From positions 1 to 48,594 of the forward strand of contig NZ_JAKWBF010000038.1 of assembly GCF_022513585.1 (NCBI RefSeq): a stretch of DNA of 48,594 nt. The letters are read 5' to 3'. The notes under the pieces were generated by a model, which was not told the origin of the DNA, ran no database searches, and saw only the letters and a program-made list of their open reading frames with translations. Origin of the DNA: Gordonia gummivorans (lineage in GTDB: Bacteria; Actinomycetota; Actinomycetes; Mycobacteriales; Mycobacteriaceae). This document shows, in pieces, positions 41,088 to 48,594 of the stretch (position 1 is the first letter of the stretch; every line of letters begins with the position of its first letter). The position numbers and the translations under genes were made by a program.

Positions 41088-42308
41088 TCAGACCTCGGCC
41101 GTTTGGACGGAGTCGTCGGCGTCCTCGGACTCCTTCGCGGCCTCCTGCATGCGCAAGTTCTCCTGGATCTCGACACCCCAGCTCTCCAAGGCCTTCTCGG
41201 TGTCGATCTCGTACTCGAAGCGCTGGGTCATCTCGTCGGTGACGTCGGCCTTGTCGACGTAGAACTGCTCGTACCAGCGTCGCAGTTGGTAGACCGGGCC
41301 GTCTTCTTCGACGAGGAGCGGATTGTCGATGCGGGTCTTATGCTTCCAGATCTCGACGTCCTGCAGGAATCCGACCTCGACGCCGGCGCTGATCTTCTTG
41401 GCCATCTTGGCGGCCTGCTCGTTGGTGAGACCGTCGGGGACCTTGGCCATCACCCCGTACATCAGGACGAAGGAGTTGGCGTCGATCGGGTAGTGGCAGT
41501 TGGTGAGGATGGTCTCGACCGCGAACTCGCCGTAGTACTGGATCATCGGGTTCAGCATGTAGGACGGGCCGTAGTACGCCGCGATCGACTCGAGCCGGCT
41601 GTCGCCGTAGTTGGTGCCGAGCGTGACGTCGGGGCGGCCGTGCGAATTCATGTACTGCGCAGCGGTTTCGCCCTCGAAGACGTTCTTGAAGTAGTCGGGC
41701 AGGGCGAAGTGCACGTAGTAGAAGTGCGCCATGTCGACGACGTTGTCGATGATCTCGCGGCAGTTGGAGCCCTCGATGACGATCCGGTTCCACGTCCAGG
41801 CGGTCCACTCGTCGGACCCGACCTCGTCGAGCGCCGGGATGATGCAGTCCTCGGGTGGCGCGTTGCCCTCGGGGTCGTTGTAGACGAACACCTGGCCGTT
41901 GCGGACCATCGTCGGCCACGACCGGGTCTTGGCCAGCTTGGGATTGCGTTTCGCGTAGGGAACTCCGGCGCAGCGGCCGTTGCCCTTCCACTGCCAGCCG
42001 TGGAAGGGGCAGGCGACGTTACCGTCGTCCTTGATGCTGCCCTGGGAGAGGTCGGCACCCATGTGGCGGCAGAAGGCGTCGAGGACGTTGAGCTTCACCT
42101 CGCCGTTCTCGTCCCGGGTTGCCCACACGACCAGCTTGGTGCCGAAGATCTGCACCGAGTGCGGCTTGCCGTCGTCGAACTCGTCGATCAGGCCGAGGCA
42201 ATGCCAACCGCGTGCGAACCGGGAGGGCGGGGCGCCGGTGTCGATCTCGCGCACTCCCGGCTCTTCACCGCTGCGCGTGGAACCGACCGTCTCGGGTGTC
42301 GCCGACAT
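41088..42308 (-). CDS. kshA: KshA, 3-ketosteroid 9-alpha-hydroxylase oxygenase
   Basis: A 406-residue Rieske non-heme iron oxygenase. With the reductase KshB it hydroxylates C9 of 3-oxosteroids; in combination with KstD this opens ring B. The Rieske ligands are Cys80 and His82 (DAFCRHMGADLSQGS) and Cys100 and His103 (VACPFHGWQWKG). The catalytic iron region is NVVDMAHFYYVH, with His195 and His200, and Asp317 in GFLQDVEIW as third ligand. The terminus is extended relative to the about 386-residue mycobacterial enzyme. The ATG at 42308 follows AGGAGAG. It is divergent from hsaA across two KstR motifs. kshB is not in the window. Confidence 0.95.
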   Translation of the reverse strand: MSATPETVGSTRSGEEPGVREIDTGAPPSRFARGWHCLGLIDEFDDGKPHSVQIFGTKLVVWATRDENGEVKLNVLDAFCRHMGADLSQGSIKDDGNVACPFHGWQWKGNGRCAGVPYAKRNPKLAKTRSWPTMVRNGQVFVYNDPEGNAPPEDCIIPALDEVGSDEWTAWTWNRIVIEGSNCREIIDNVVDMAHFYYVHFALPDYFKNVFEGETAAQYMNSHGRPDVTLGTNYGDSRLESIAAYYGPSYMLNPMIQYYGEFAVETILTNCHYPIDANSFVLMYGVMAKVPDGLTNEQAAKMAKKISAGVEVGFLQDVEIWKHKTRIDNPLLVEEDGPVYQLRRWYEQFYVDKADVTDEMTQRFEYEIDTEKALESWGVEIQENLRMQEAAKESEDADDSVQTAEV

Positions 42309-42377
42309 TCGTCTCTCCTGTCACTCGACTCGCGTTGCGTGGATCCGCAGACGAACGCGGACCGCATGATGCAATAC

Positions 42378-42391
42378 TAGAACACGTTTCA
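42378..42391. promoter_or_regulatory. KstR operator (kshA side)
   Basis: TAGAACACGTTTCA matches TNNAACNNGTTNNA with core AACACGTT. It lies 69 bp upstream of the kshA start. Confidence 0.85.
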
Positions 42392-42469
42392 ATAGTGATC
42401 CGTCAATCGGGTCGAGTGGTCCAGGTCTGTCCTGGAAATGGGCATAAAGTCCCAGTACTCGACATAAAT

Positions 42470-42483
42470 GAGAACGTGTTCTA
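42470..42483. promoter_or_regulatory. KstR operator (hsaA side)
   Basis: GAGAACGTGTTCTA has core AACGTGTT, the reverse complement of AACACGTT. It lies 65 bp upstream of the hsaA start. Its centre is 92 bp from that of the site at 42378, so each divergent gene has its own. Confidence 0.85.
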
Positions 42484-42548
42484 ATCTCGAGTCTGACGAC
42501 GATGATGGCCGGCCACCGAGGTCGGCGACTACGGAGTAGGAGTGGACG

Positions 42549-43724
42549 ATGCGCAGCGAAGCCGCGGAGCAGGTCCTGGAGAAGATCAACGCACTGTTGC
42601 CCGAGATCGAGCAGCGCGCGCAGCAGACCGAAGACCTGCGCCGCATCCCCGACGAGACGGTGTCGAGTCTGGAAAGCGCAGGCTTCTTCAAGCTGATGCA
42701 GCCCGAGCAGTGGGGCGGCTACCAGGTCGATCCGGTGACCTTCTACGAGGCGGTCCGTCGGATCGCGACCGCATGCGGCTCCACCGGCTGGGTGGCCGGG
42801 ATCATCGGTATCCACAACTGGCACCTCGCCCTGTTCGACCAGCAGGCGCAGGAGGACGTCTGGGGCGCCGACACCTCGGTCCGGATCTCCTCGTCCTACG
42901 CGCCCATGGGTATGGGTGAGGTCGTCGACGGCGGTTACAAGGTCAACGGCAACTGGGCGTTCTCGTCGGGCTGCGAACTCGCCGACTGGACCTTTGTCGG
43001 CGGCCCGGTGATCAAGCGGGGCAAGCCCGTCGACTTCGTCAGTTTCTTGCTGCCCCGTTCGGACTACACCATCAAAGATGTGTGGAACGTGGTGGGACTC
43101 AAGGGAACCGGCTCGAACACGCTGGAGGTCAAGGACGCATTCGTCCCGACGCACCGCGTTCTGAGCATGCGCACCATGGCCGAGTACAAGAGCCCGGGCC
43201 TGGAGCGCAACACCGCACCCGTCTACCGGATGCCCTGGGGCACAATTCACCCCAGCACGATCTCGACACCGATCGTGGGCATGGCCTACGGCGCCTACCA
43301 CGCGCACGTCGAACATCAGGGCAAGCGCGTGCGCGCCGCCTACGCGGGCGAGAAGTCCAAGGACGATCCGTTCGCCAAGGTGCGTATCGCCGGCGCCGCC
43401 AGTGACATCGACGCCGCGTGGCGTCAGCTGTCGGGCAACCTTGCCGCCGAATACGAACTGATCCTGCAGGGCGAGGAGCCCCCGATGGAGATGCGCACCG
43501 CCGCCCGGCGCGACCAGGTCCGCGCAACCGCTCGGGCCATCGCGTCCATCGACAGTCTCTTCGAGAACTCCGGTGCCGGAGCGTTGAACCTCGACTCGCC
43601 GATCCAGCGGTTCTGGCGCGACGCACACGCCGGCCGGGTGCACGCCGCCAACGATCCCGAGCGCGCGTACGTGGCGTTCGGCAACAACGAGTTCGGGATT
43701 CCCATCGGCGACACCATGGTCTGA
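42549..43724 (+). CDS. hsaA: HsaA, flavin-dependent 3-HSA hydroxylase, oxygenase component
   Basis: A 391-residue flavin monooxygenase of the acyl-CoA dehydrogenase fold. With reductase HsaB it hydroxylates 3-HSA to the catechol 3,4-DHSA. It has IPDETVSSLESAGFFKLMQP, WGGYQVDPVTFYEAVRRIA, CGSTGWVAGIIGIHNWHLAL and NGNWAFSSGCELADWTFVGG. The C-terminus has RFWRDAHAGRVHAANDPERA. This matches HsaA (about 394 residues). The ATG at 42549 follows GGAG. In mycobacteria and rhodococci the order is hsaA-hsaD-hsaC-hsaB; here hsaD is missing and the 117-bp gap to hsaC holds a dispersed repeat. Confidence 0.94.
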   Translation: MRSEAAEQVLEKINALLPEIEQRAQQTEDLRRIPDETVSSLESAGFFKLMQPEQWGGYQVDPVTFYEAVRRIATACGSTGWVAGIIGIHNWHLALFDQQAQEDVWGADTSVRISSSYAPMGMGEVVDGGYKVNGNWAFSSGCELADWTFVGGPVIKRGKPVDFVSFLLPRSDYTIKDVWNVVGLKGTGSNTLEVKDAFVPTHRVLSMRTMAEYKSPGLERNTAPVYRMPWGTIHPSTISTPIVGMAYGAYHAHVEHQGKRVRAAYAGEKSKDDPFAKVRIAGAASDIDAAWRQLSGNLAAEYELILQGEEPPMEMRTAARRDQVRATARAIASIDSLFENSGAGALNLDSPIQRFWRDAHAGRVHAANDPERAYVAFGNNEFGIPIGDTMV

Positions 43725-43732
43725 CTTCTCGA

Positions 43733-43806
43733 GGCTCGCAAGGTCGCACCGTTACCGCTCCCTGAGGTGCGAGGAGCGCAAGCGACGAGCCTCGAAGGGC
43801 CTGGCA
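43733..43806. repeat. dispersed repeat copy between hsaA and hsaC
   Basis: The core CCGCTCCCTGAGGTGC, then GAGGAGCG, GACGAGCCTCGAAGGGC is shared with 7497. An inverse piece (CTCGAGGCTCGCAAGG) lies to its left, so it can fold. The copy sits exactly where hsaD is expected in relatives. Confidence 0.78.
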
Positions 43807-43841
43807 ACACTCGACAAAAAGCAGTTCCAAGGAGTCATCAC

Positions 43842-44756
43842 ATGAGTGACAGCAGTCCGATCAGATCGCTGGGATACATGCGCATCGAGGCCACCGACAT
43901 GGCCGCGTGGCGGGAGTACGGACTCAAGGTTCTCGGCATGATCGAGGGCAAGGGGTCCACCGAAGGTGCGCTGTATCTGCGCATGGACGACTTTCCCGCA
44001 CGTCTGGTGATCGTGCCGTCCGACCGCGACCATCTCGGTAGCTCAGGCTGGGAATGCGCGAATGCGCAAGCGCTACAGGATGTTCGCAACCGGCTGTCGG
44101 CCGCGGGCGTTGTGTACCGCGAGGGCAAGGACGAGGAACTGGCCGATCGTCGTGTCGTGGAGATGATTGTCTTCAACGACCCGGCCGGCAACACGCTGGA
44201 GGCGTTTCACGGTGCGGCACTGGAGCATCGGCGCATCGTCAGCCCGTACGGGCACCGGTTCGTCACCGAGGAGCAGGGGCTCGGGCATGTGGTGCTCACC
44301 TGCGACGACGACAAGGCCGCACTCGAGTTCTACCGCGACGTCCTCGGCTTCAAGCTCCGCGATTCGATGCGTCTGCCCCCGCAGGTCGTCGGACGTGAAG
44401 AGGGCGAGGAGGTTCCGTGGCTGCGGTTCCTCGGCTGCAACCCGCGCCACCACTCACTCGCGTTCCTGCCGATCCCCAACGAGACCGGCATCGTGCATCT
44501 GATGGTGGAGGTGGAGAACTCCGACGACGTCGGGCTGTGCCTCGACCGCGCGCTGCGCAAGAAGGTGAAGATGTCGGCGACCCTCGGCCGCCACGTCAAT
44601 GACCTGATGCTGTCCTTCTACATGAAGACCCCGGGTGGGTTCGACATCGAATTCGGTTGTGAAGGAAGAACCGTCGACGATCACGAATGGATCGCACGGG
44701 AGAGCACCGCGGTCAGCTTGTGGGGGCATGACTTCACCGTCGGGTTCAAAGGCTGA
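43842..44756 (+). CDS. hsaC: HsaC, extradiol ring-cleavage dioxygenase
   Basis: A 304-residue type I extradiol dioxygenase (two VOC modules). It cleaves ring A of 3,4-DHSA next to the catechol to give 4,9-DSHA. The Fe(II) ligands are His149 (EEQGLGHVVLTC), His204 (NPRHHSLAFLPI; the adjacent His203 is the alternative) and Glu270 (TPGGFDIEFG). This matches the length of mycobacterial HsaC (about 300). The ATG at 43842 follows AAGGAG; an open extension to 43767 reads through the repeat and is rejected. The hsaB start follows one base after the stop. Confidence 0.95.
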   Translation: MSDSSPIRSLGYMRIEATDMAAWREYGLKVLGMIEGKGSTEGALYLRMDDFPARLVIVPSDRDHLGSSGWECANAQALQDVRNRLSAAGVVYREGKDEELADRRVVEMIVFNDPAGNTLEAFHGAALEHRRIVSPYGHRFVTEEQGLGHVVLTCDDDKAALEFYRDVLGFKLRDSMRLPPQVVGREEGEEVPWLRFLGCNPRHHSLAFLPIPNETGIVHLMVEVENSDDVGLCLDRALRKKVKMSATLGRHVNDLMLSFYMKTPGGFDIEFGCEGRTVDDHEWIARESTAVSLWGHDFTVGFKG

Positions 44757-44757
44757 C

Positions 44758-45342
44758 ATGACACAGACCCCATACGGAACTGCCGAGTTCGACTCTCGGC
44801 AGTTCCGGACGGCAATGGGTCAGTTCTGTACCGGCGTCACCGTGATCACCACGTTCGAGATCGGCGACGACGGTGTCGGCCGACCGGTCGGGTTCGCGTG
44901 TCAGTCGTTCGCGGCGCTGTCGCTCGATCCGCCGCTCGTGCTGTTCTGTCCGCAGAAGACCTCGCGCACCTGGAAGGTCATCGAGAAGACCGGGAAGTTC
45001 TGCGTCAACGTCCTGTCGAATCGCCAGCAGGATGTGAGCGCGACGTTCGGTGCGCCCGGCGACGACAAGTTCGCGTCGATCACCTGGGACCCGTCACCGG
45101 CTGGGTTGCCGGTGATCCGGCATGCGCTGACGTGGGTCGAATGCGACATCGAGCAGGTCACCGACGGCGGAGATCATTTCATCGTCATCGGGCGGGCGAT
45201 CACCCTCGGTGACGTCCTGCAGGACAAGCCGCTGCTGTTCTACCGCGGCGGCTACCTGTCGACCGAACACCCGCGGGTCACACCCGCGCAGGCCGAACTC
45301 GAGAACTTTCTCACCTGGACCGGAGGAGACACCTGGCTATGA
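44758..45342 (+). CDS. hsaB: HsaB, flavin reductase of the HsaAB hydroxylase
   Basis: A 194-residue NAD(P)H:flavin reductase of the HpaC/DIM6-NTAB fold. It delivers reduced flavin to HsaA. The conserved pieces are FRTAMGQFCTGVTVITTFE, GFACQSFAALSLDPPLVLFC, KFCVNVLSNRQQDVSATFG and GRAITLGDVLQDKPLLFYRGG in part. The start at 44758 lies one base after hsaC; longer frames to 44635 overlap hsaC. Its stop overlaps the next gene start (ATGA), so the operon continues without a break into the Rv3531c-like gene. Confidence 0.93.
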   Translation: MTQTPYGTAEFDSRQFRTAMGQFCTGVTVITTFEIGDDGVGRPVGFACQSFAALSLDPPLVLFCPQKTSRTWKVIEKTGKFCVNVLSNRQQDVSATFGAPGDDKFASITWDPSPAGLPVIRHALTWVECDIEQVTDGGDHFIVIGRAITLGDVLQDKPLLFYRGGYLSTEHPRVTPAQAELENFLTWTGGDTWL

Positions 45343-46532
45343 GCGCCACGGTCATGGCACCGACTTCGGTGGCCAAGCCCTTGACGGATGCGATCGCCGA
45401 GGCGGAAAAGCTCATCGCTTCAGCGGAATTCGTGGATAGCGAACAAGATCTGGCGGAGGGATACGACTACCTCGCCGGCAGCATCGCGGCGATTCTGCAA
45501 CTCGTGCGGTCCCGTCAGAAGACTCACCCGAACTTCATCACCTCGACGGGCCCGTCGACCAAGATGGGCCTCGACAACCCGGACACCCTCTACTACCACG
45601 CCGACGTGGAAGATTCCGGCACCTACATCGTGCGGGGACATCGGGGTGGCACAGCAGATCTGAGCTTCCAGGTGCTGCGCGGCGACTACACGCCGTCGGA
45701 GGTGCCCGGCGGCGACGACGCGTTCGACGACCGACGCATCCCCATCGACGCCGACGGCAACTTCGAGATCACCTTCGGGCCCCCAAAGGAATCCGCAACG
45801 GACGGATACTTCGTTCTCCCCGAGGGAGCATCGATGCTCTCGGTGCGCGAGGTGTACAGCGATTGGGCGGTCCGGAAGGGATCGATCTCCATCGAGCGCG
45901 TCGACACCGTGGGCACCGCACCGGAAGAACCCGACCTGGCGCGGGTGGTGCGCCGGTATGCCACGGCCGGAAAGATGCTGACCTCGCGGATCAACACCTG
46001 GTTCAACTTTCCCAAGTGGTTCTACCTCGACGAACCGGTCAACACCTTCACCCCGCCACGCCTGACGCCTGGTGGGCTGTCCACCCAGTTCTCCTCGGTG
46101 GGCCATTTCCGGCTTGCCGACGACGAGGCCATGGTGATCACGGTCCCGAAATCGGATGCGCCATACCAGGGTTTCCAACTGGGGTCGATGTGGTACATCT
46201 CGCTCGACTACGTCAATCACCAGACGAGCCTGAATTCGTCTCAGGCGCAGGTTGATCCGGACGGCATGATCCGCATGGTGGTGTCGCGCCGCGACCCCGG
46301 CATCGCCAACTGGATCGAGACGACCGGCCGGGTGACCGGAATTCTCCAGTTCCGCTGGCAGCGCGTGGCCGCACCTATCACTCCCGAGCAGGGACCGAGT
46401 GCACAGGTCGTGGACTTCGACGACGTCGCGGCGCATCTGCCCTACCTCGATTCGAACCGGATCGATGACAGCGGGTGGCGGGATCGAATCGCTGCGCGGC
46501 AACGCGCTTTTGCCGAAAGGATGCTCGGATGA
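45339..46532 (+). CDS. DUF1214-type protein, Rv3531c-like
   Basis: A 397-residue protein without signal peptide. Landmarks are EGYDYLAGSIAAILQLVRSR, KMGLDNPDTLYYHADVEDSG, a beta-rich middle (YIVRGHRGGTADLSFQVL) and a DUF1214-like C-terminal part (DDEAMVITVPKSDAPYQGFQ, then LGSMWYISLDYVNHQTSLN). The mycobacterial KstR regulon holds a homologous trio, Rv3531c-Rv3530c-Rv3529c, of unknown biochemical role; size and order here agree with it. Both ends overlap neighbours as ATGA. A role in handling steroid intermediates is inferred from context only. Confidence 0.8.
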   Translation: MSATVMAPTSVAKPLTDAIAEAEKLIASAEFVDSEQDLAEGYDYLAGSIAAILQLVRSRQKTHPNFITSTGPSTKMGLDNPDTLYYHADVEDSGTYIVRGHRGGTADLSFQVLRGDYTPSEVPGGDDAFDDRRIPIDADGNFEITFGPPKESATDGYFVLPEGASMLSVREVYSDWAVRKGSISIERVDTVGTAPEEPDLARVVRRYATAGKMLTSRINTWFNFPKWFYLDEPVNTFTPPRLTPGGLSTQFSSVGHFRLADDEAMVITVPKSDAPYQGFQLGSMWYISLDYVNHQTSLNSSQAQVDPDGMIRMVVSRRDPGIANWIETTGRVTGILQFRWQRVAAPITPEQGPSAQVVDFDDVAAHLPYLDSNRIDDSGWRDRIAARQRAFAERMLG

Positions 46533-47311
46533 CCGGCGTGCTCGACGGGAAGGTTGTCGTCGTTTCCGGGGTCGGTCCCGGGTTGGGTCGGTCGATCTGT
46601 CTGCGGGCGGCTGCTGCCGGGGCGTCGGTGGTGTTGGCCGCGCGCACCGAGTCACGCCTGAAGGAGGTCGCCGCAGAAGTCGACGCTGCCGGTGGGACAT
46701 CGCTGGTGGTGCCGACCGACATCACCGACGACGACGCGGTCGACGGACTTGTGCGGTCGGTGCTCGACGAGTTCGGCCGGGCGGATGTACTGGTCAACAA
46801 TGCGTTCGCGCTTCCGTCGATGAAGCCGTTGGCGCGCACCGACTTCGACCAGATCACCGCAAGCCTGGACCTGACCGTTCTGGGCACTCTTCGTGTCATC
46901 AAGGCGTTCACCGACACGCTGGCCGAAGCCGACGGCGCGATCGTCAACATCAACTCGATGGTGATCCGCCATTCCGAACCCCGATATGGCAGCTACAAAC
47001 TCGCGAAGTCTGCGTTGCTTGCGATGTCGCAGACCTTGGCGACCGAACTGGGCGGCAAGGGGATTCGGATCAATACCGTCGCGCCCGGCTACATCTGGGA
47101 CGACCAGCTGAAGTGGTACTTCGGCGAGGTGGCCAAGAAGTACGACATCACGCCCGAGCAGGTGTACGAGCAGACGGCCGCCAAATCCGATCTCAAGCGT
47201 CTACCCGAACCCGACGAGATCGCCGAGGCCGTCGTCTTCCTGGCGTCACCCATGGCCAGCGCGATCACCGGTCACACCCTCGACGTGAATTGTGGTGAGT
47301 ACCATGACTAG
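46529..47311 (+). CDS. short-chain dehydrogenase/reductase, Rv3530c-like
   Basis: A 260-residue classical SDR. The cofactor loop is VVVSGVGPGLGRSICLRAAA and ends with VLAARTESRL, which suits NADP or NAD. The catalytic residues are the Ser of NINSMVIRHSE and Tyr/Lys of YGSYKLAKSAL. The C-terminal motif is VAPGYIWDDQLKWYFGEVAK. The start at 46529 overlaps the previous stop as ATGA; the frame open from 46475 is internal to the previous gene. It matches Rv3530c in length and in position between the Rv3531c- and Rv3529c-like genes. It probably oxidises or reduces a hydroxyl or keto group of a steroid fragment. Confidence 0.88.
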   Translation: MTGVLDGKVVVVSGVGPGLGRSICLRAAAAGASVVLAARTESRLKEVAAEVDAAGGTSLVVPTDITDDDAVDGLVRSVLDEFGRADVLVNNAFALPSMKPLARTDFDQITASLDLTVLGTLRVIKAFTDTLAEADGAIVNINSMVIRHSEPRYGSYKLAKSALLAMSQTLATELGGKGIRINTVAPGYIWDDQLKWYFGEVAKKYDITPEQVYEQTAAKSDLKRLPEPDEIAEAVVFLASPMASAITGHTLDVNCGEYHD

Positions 47312-48464
47312 TTCGCCGACGAGCACGGGAAGCCCGCGGACGTCGGTCGGTACCGTCGAGGATCTGCATGCGTCGGCCACCCGGGCCACCGGCCTGGACG
47401 ACTTCGGCGACGACGCCTACCTGGAACCGCTTGGTGTACTGCTGGATTCGTATCGCACCGAGGCAGGCCTGACGGAGCTGGGCAGCAAGATGTTCCGGTT
47501 CTTCCTCAAGGGTGCGCTGATCGCGCGTCTGCTGAGCGAAGCGGCGTGGAAGGCGAATCCGGGTTACGCGGATGTCGAGATCCGACGCCCGATCTTCGTG
47601 ACCGGCCTGCCACGCACCGGTACCACCGCGCTGCATCGACTACTCACTGCAGATCCCGGTCATCAGGGCTTGGAGATGTGGCTGGCCGAGTTCCCGCAGC
47701 CTCGGCCGCCGCGCGACACCTGGGCCGACAATCCGGTGTATCAGCAGATCGATGCCGGGCTGGCGCAGCATCACGTCGAGAATCCCGAATTCATGGGGTT
47801 GCACTACATGGATGCCGGCGAGGTCGAGGAGTGCTGGCAACTCCTGCGGCAGAGCGTCATGTCGATTTCCTACGAGTCGCTGGCGTACTTGCCGACGTAC
47901 TCACAATGGCTCGCCGGGCAGGACTGGACTCCGGCGTACCTGCGCCACAAGCGGAACTTGCAGATGATCGGGTTGAATGATCCCGAGAAGCGTTGGGTTC
48001 TCAAGAATCCCAGCCACCTGTTTGCGCTCGACGCGCTGATGGCGGCGTATCCCGATGCGCTGGTGATCCAGACGCACCGCGAGCCGAAGACGATCATCGC
48101 GTCGATGTGCAGCCTGGCCGAGCACGCGACGCCGGGCTGGTCGACCACCTTTGTCTGCGACACGATCGGCAGCGCTCAACTCGAACTCTGGTCCCGTGGA
48201 CTGCGTGAGTTCTCGGCGGCGCGTGGGCGATACGACTCGTCGCAGTTTCTTGACGTCGACTTCGCCGATCTGCGCAACGATCCGATGGGGACCGTCGAGC
48301 GGGTGTACGCGGCGCTCGACGCGCCGTTCACCGACGACGCGCGCAAGGCTGTCGTGGCCCTCGATGAGGAGAGCAAGACCGGGGACCGCAAACCGCAGCA
48401 TCGATATCAGCTGTCTGACTACGGACTCGACGAGCAGACGGTGGCGGCTGCTTTCGCGGGCTGA
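47304..48464 (+). CDS. sulfotransferase-family protein, Rv3529c-like
   Basis: A 386-residue protein of the PAPS-dependent sulfotransferase fold. The 5'-phosphosulfate loop is PIFVTGLPRTGTTALHRLL (about residues 96-114), and the 3'-phosphate region is VIQTHREPKTIIASMCSLA with the R...S pair. The substrate-side segment HYMDAGEVEECWQLLRQ is typical of the bacterial Sulfotransfer_3 group. The start at 47304 has GTGGTGAG upstream and overlaps the SDR stop by eight bases; a GTG at 47292 is possible. It is the last gene of the hsaACB operon. Whether it transfers sulfate is unproven; in M. tuberculosis the homologue belongs to the KstR regulon. Confidence 0.85.
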   Translation: MTSSPTSTGSPRTSVGTVEDLHASATRATGLDDFGDDAYLEPLGVLLDSYRTEAGLTELGSKMFRFFLKGALIARLLSEAAWKANPGYADVEIRRPIFVTGLPRTGTTALHRLLTADPGHQGLEMWLAEFPQPRPPRDTWADNPVYQQIDAGLAQHHVENPEFMGLHYMDAGEVEECWQLLRQSVMSISYESLAYLPTYSQWLAGQDWTPAYLRHKRNLQMIGLNDPEKRWVLKNPSHLFALDALMAAYPDALVIQTHREPKTIIASMCSLAEHATPGWSTTFVCDTIGSAQLELWSRGLREFSAARGRYDSSQFLDVDFADLRNDPMGTVERVYAALDAPFTDDARKAVVALDEESKTGDRKPQHRYQLSDYGLDEQTVAAAFAG

Positions 48465-48594
48465 CCCGTCGAGTTCGGTGAATGGCCCTCCGCCGCTCCC
48501 TGATCCGAAGAGTCGGTGACTGCCTGTCGGGCTGGGGAATTGGGGGGCTTGTGCCGGCGTCGGTCCCCTGAAACTTGGGGATGAGTTTCTTCCC
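48465..48594. other. non-coding tail of the hsa operon with possible hairpin
   Basis: After the sulfotransferase stop there is no gene to the window edge. A piece reading CCGCCGCTCCCTGA at about 48491 is a fragment of the dispersed repeat. At 48564-48589 two alternative short stems are possible (TCCCC with GGGGA, or GAAACT with AGTTTC), followed by CTTCCC; this may be a weak terminator. Confidence 0.45.

Overview
The window is GC-rich, uses many GTG starts and packs its genes into translationally coupled operons. Gene content (KstR, KstD, KshA, Hsa and igr-type steroid side-chain genes) points to a mycolic-acid actinobacterium of the Gordonia/Rhodococcus/Mycobacterium group. Gordonia is my best guess, but that is an inference. 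Most of the window is a steroid (cholesterol or bile-acid type) degradation island.

Layout. 1-1300 holds a decayed MoxR-ATPase/VWA locus on the minus strand, followed by a TetR regulator. 2027-2829 is kstR with a small DUF1059 gene, divergent from fadE34 (2964-5132). 5247-12063 is the side-chain block: chsE1, chsE2, [repeat], chsH2, chsH1, ltp2 and a steroid acyl-CoA ligase. 12332-15298 has two transporters (ArsB/SLC13-like and DHA2 MFS). 15534-16121 has a 46-residue membrane protein and a DUF6918 gene. 16173-18773 is an Rv3538-type hydratase plus kstD. 19054-26025 carries two very large membrane-anchored patatin-like lipase genes. 26000-30966 is a coupled enoyl-CoA hydratase/two acyl-CoA dehydrogenases/CoA-transferase/GntR operon of unknown substrate. 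31188-33983 is hsaEGF, for the lower (2-hydroxypentadienoate) pathway. 34017-36997 is a small sugar-type module (TIM-barrel isomerase, Gfo/Idh/MocA dehydrogenase, LacI). 36998-40609 holds miscellaneous genes (two-part crotonase, VOC, TIGR03086, membrane protein, NlpC/P60). 40691-42308 is kshA plus an Rv3527-like Cys-rich gene. 42549-48464 is hsaA-hsaC-hsaB followed without a break by homologues of Rv3531c, Rv3530c and Rv3529c.

How it works together. ChsE1/E2, ChsH1/H2 and Ltp2 remove the last three side-chain carbons; FadE34 acts on the five-carbon side chain. KstD and KshA open ring B, and HsaA/B and HsaC hydroxylate and cleave ring A. HsaE, HsaG and HsaF take the released dienoate to pyruvate and propionyl- or acetyl-CoA. 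hsaD, kshB, cyp125 and mce4 are not in the window. Seven KstR-like 14-mers of form TNNAACNNGTTNNA sit at the control points. Side-chain promoters carry an AACAGGTT core and ring promoters an AACACGTT core.

The least explained items are: the two giant patatin genes facing kstD across a perfectly symmetric double KstR motif; the GntR-controlled CoA operon; a LacI operator built from the same TAGAAC half-site as KstR but without the 2-bp spacer; and a dispersed GC-rich repeat that sits at operon breaks, including where hsaD would be expected.
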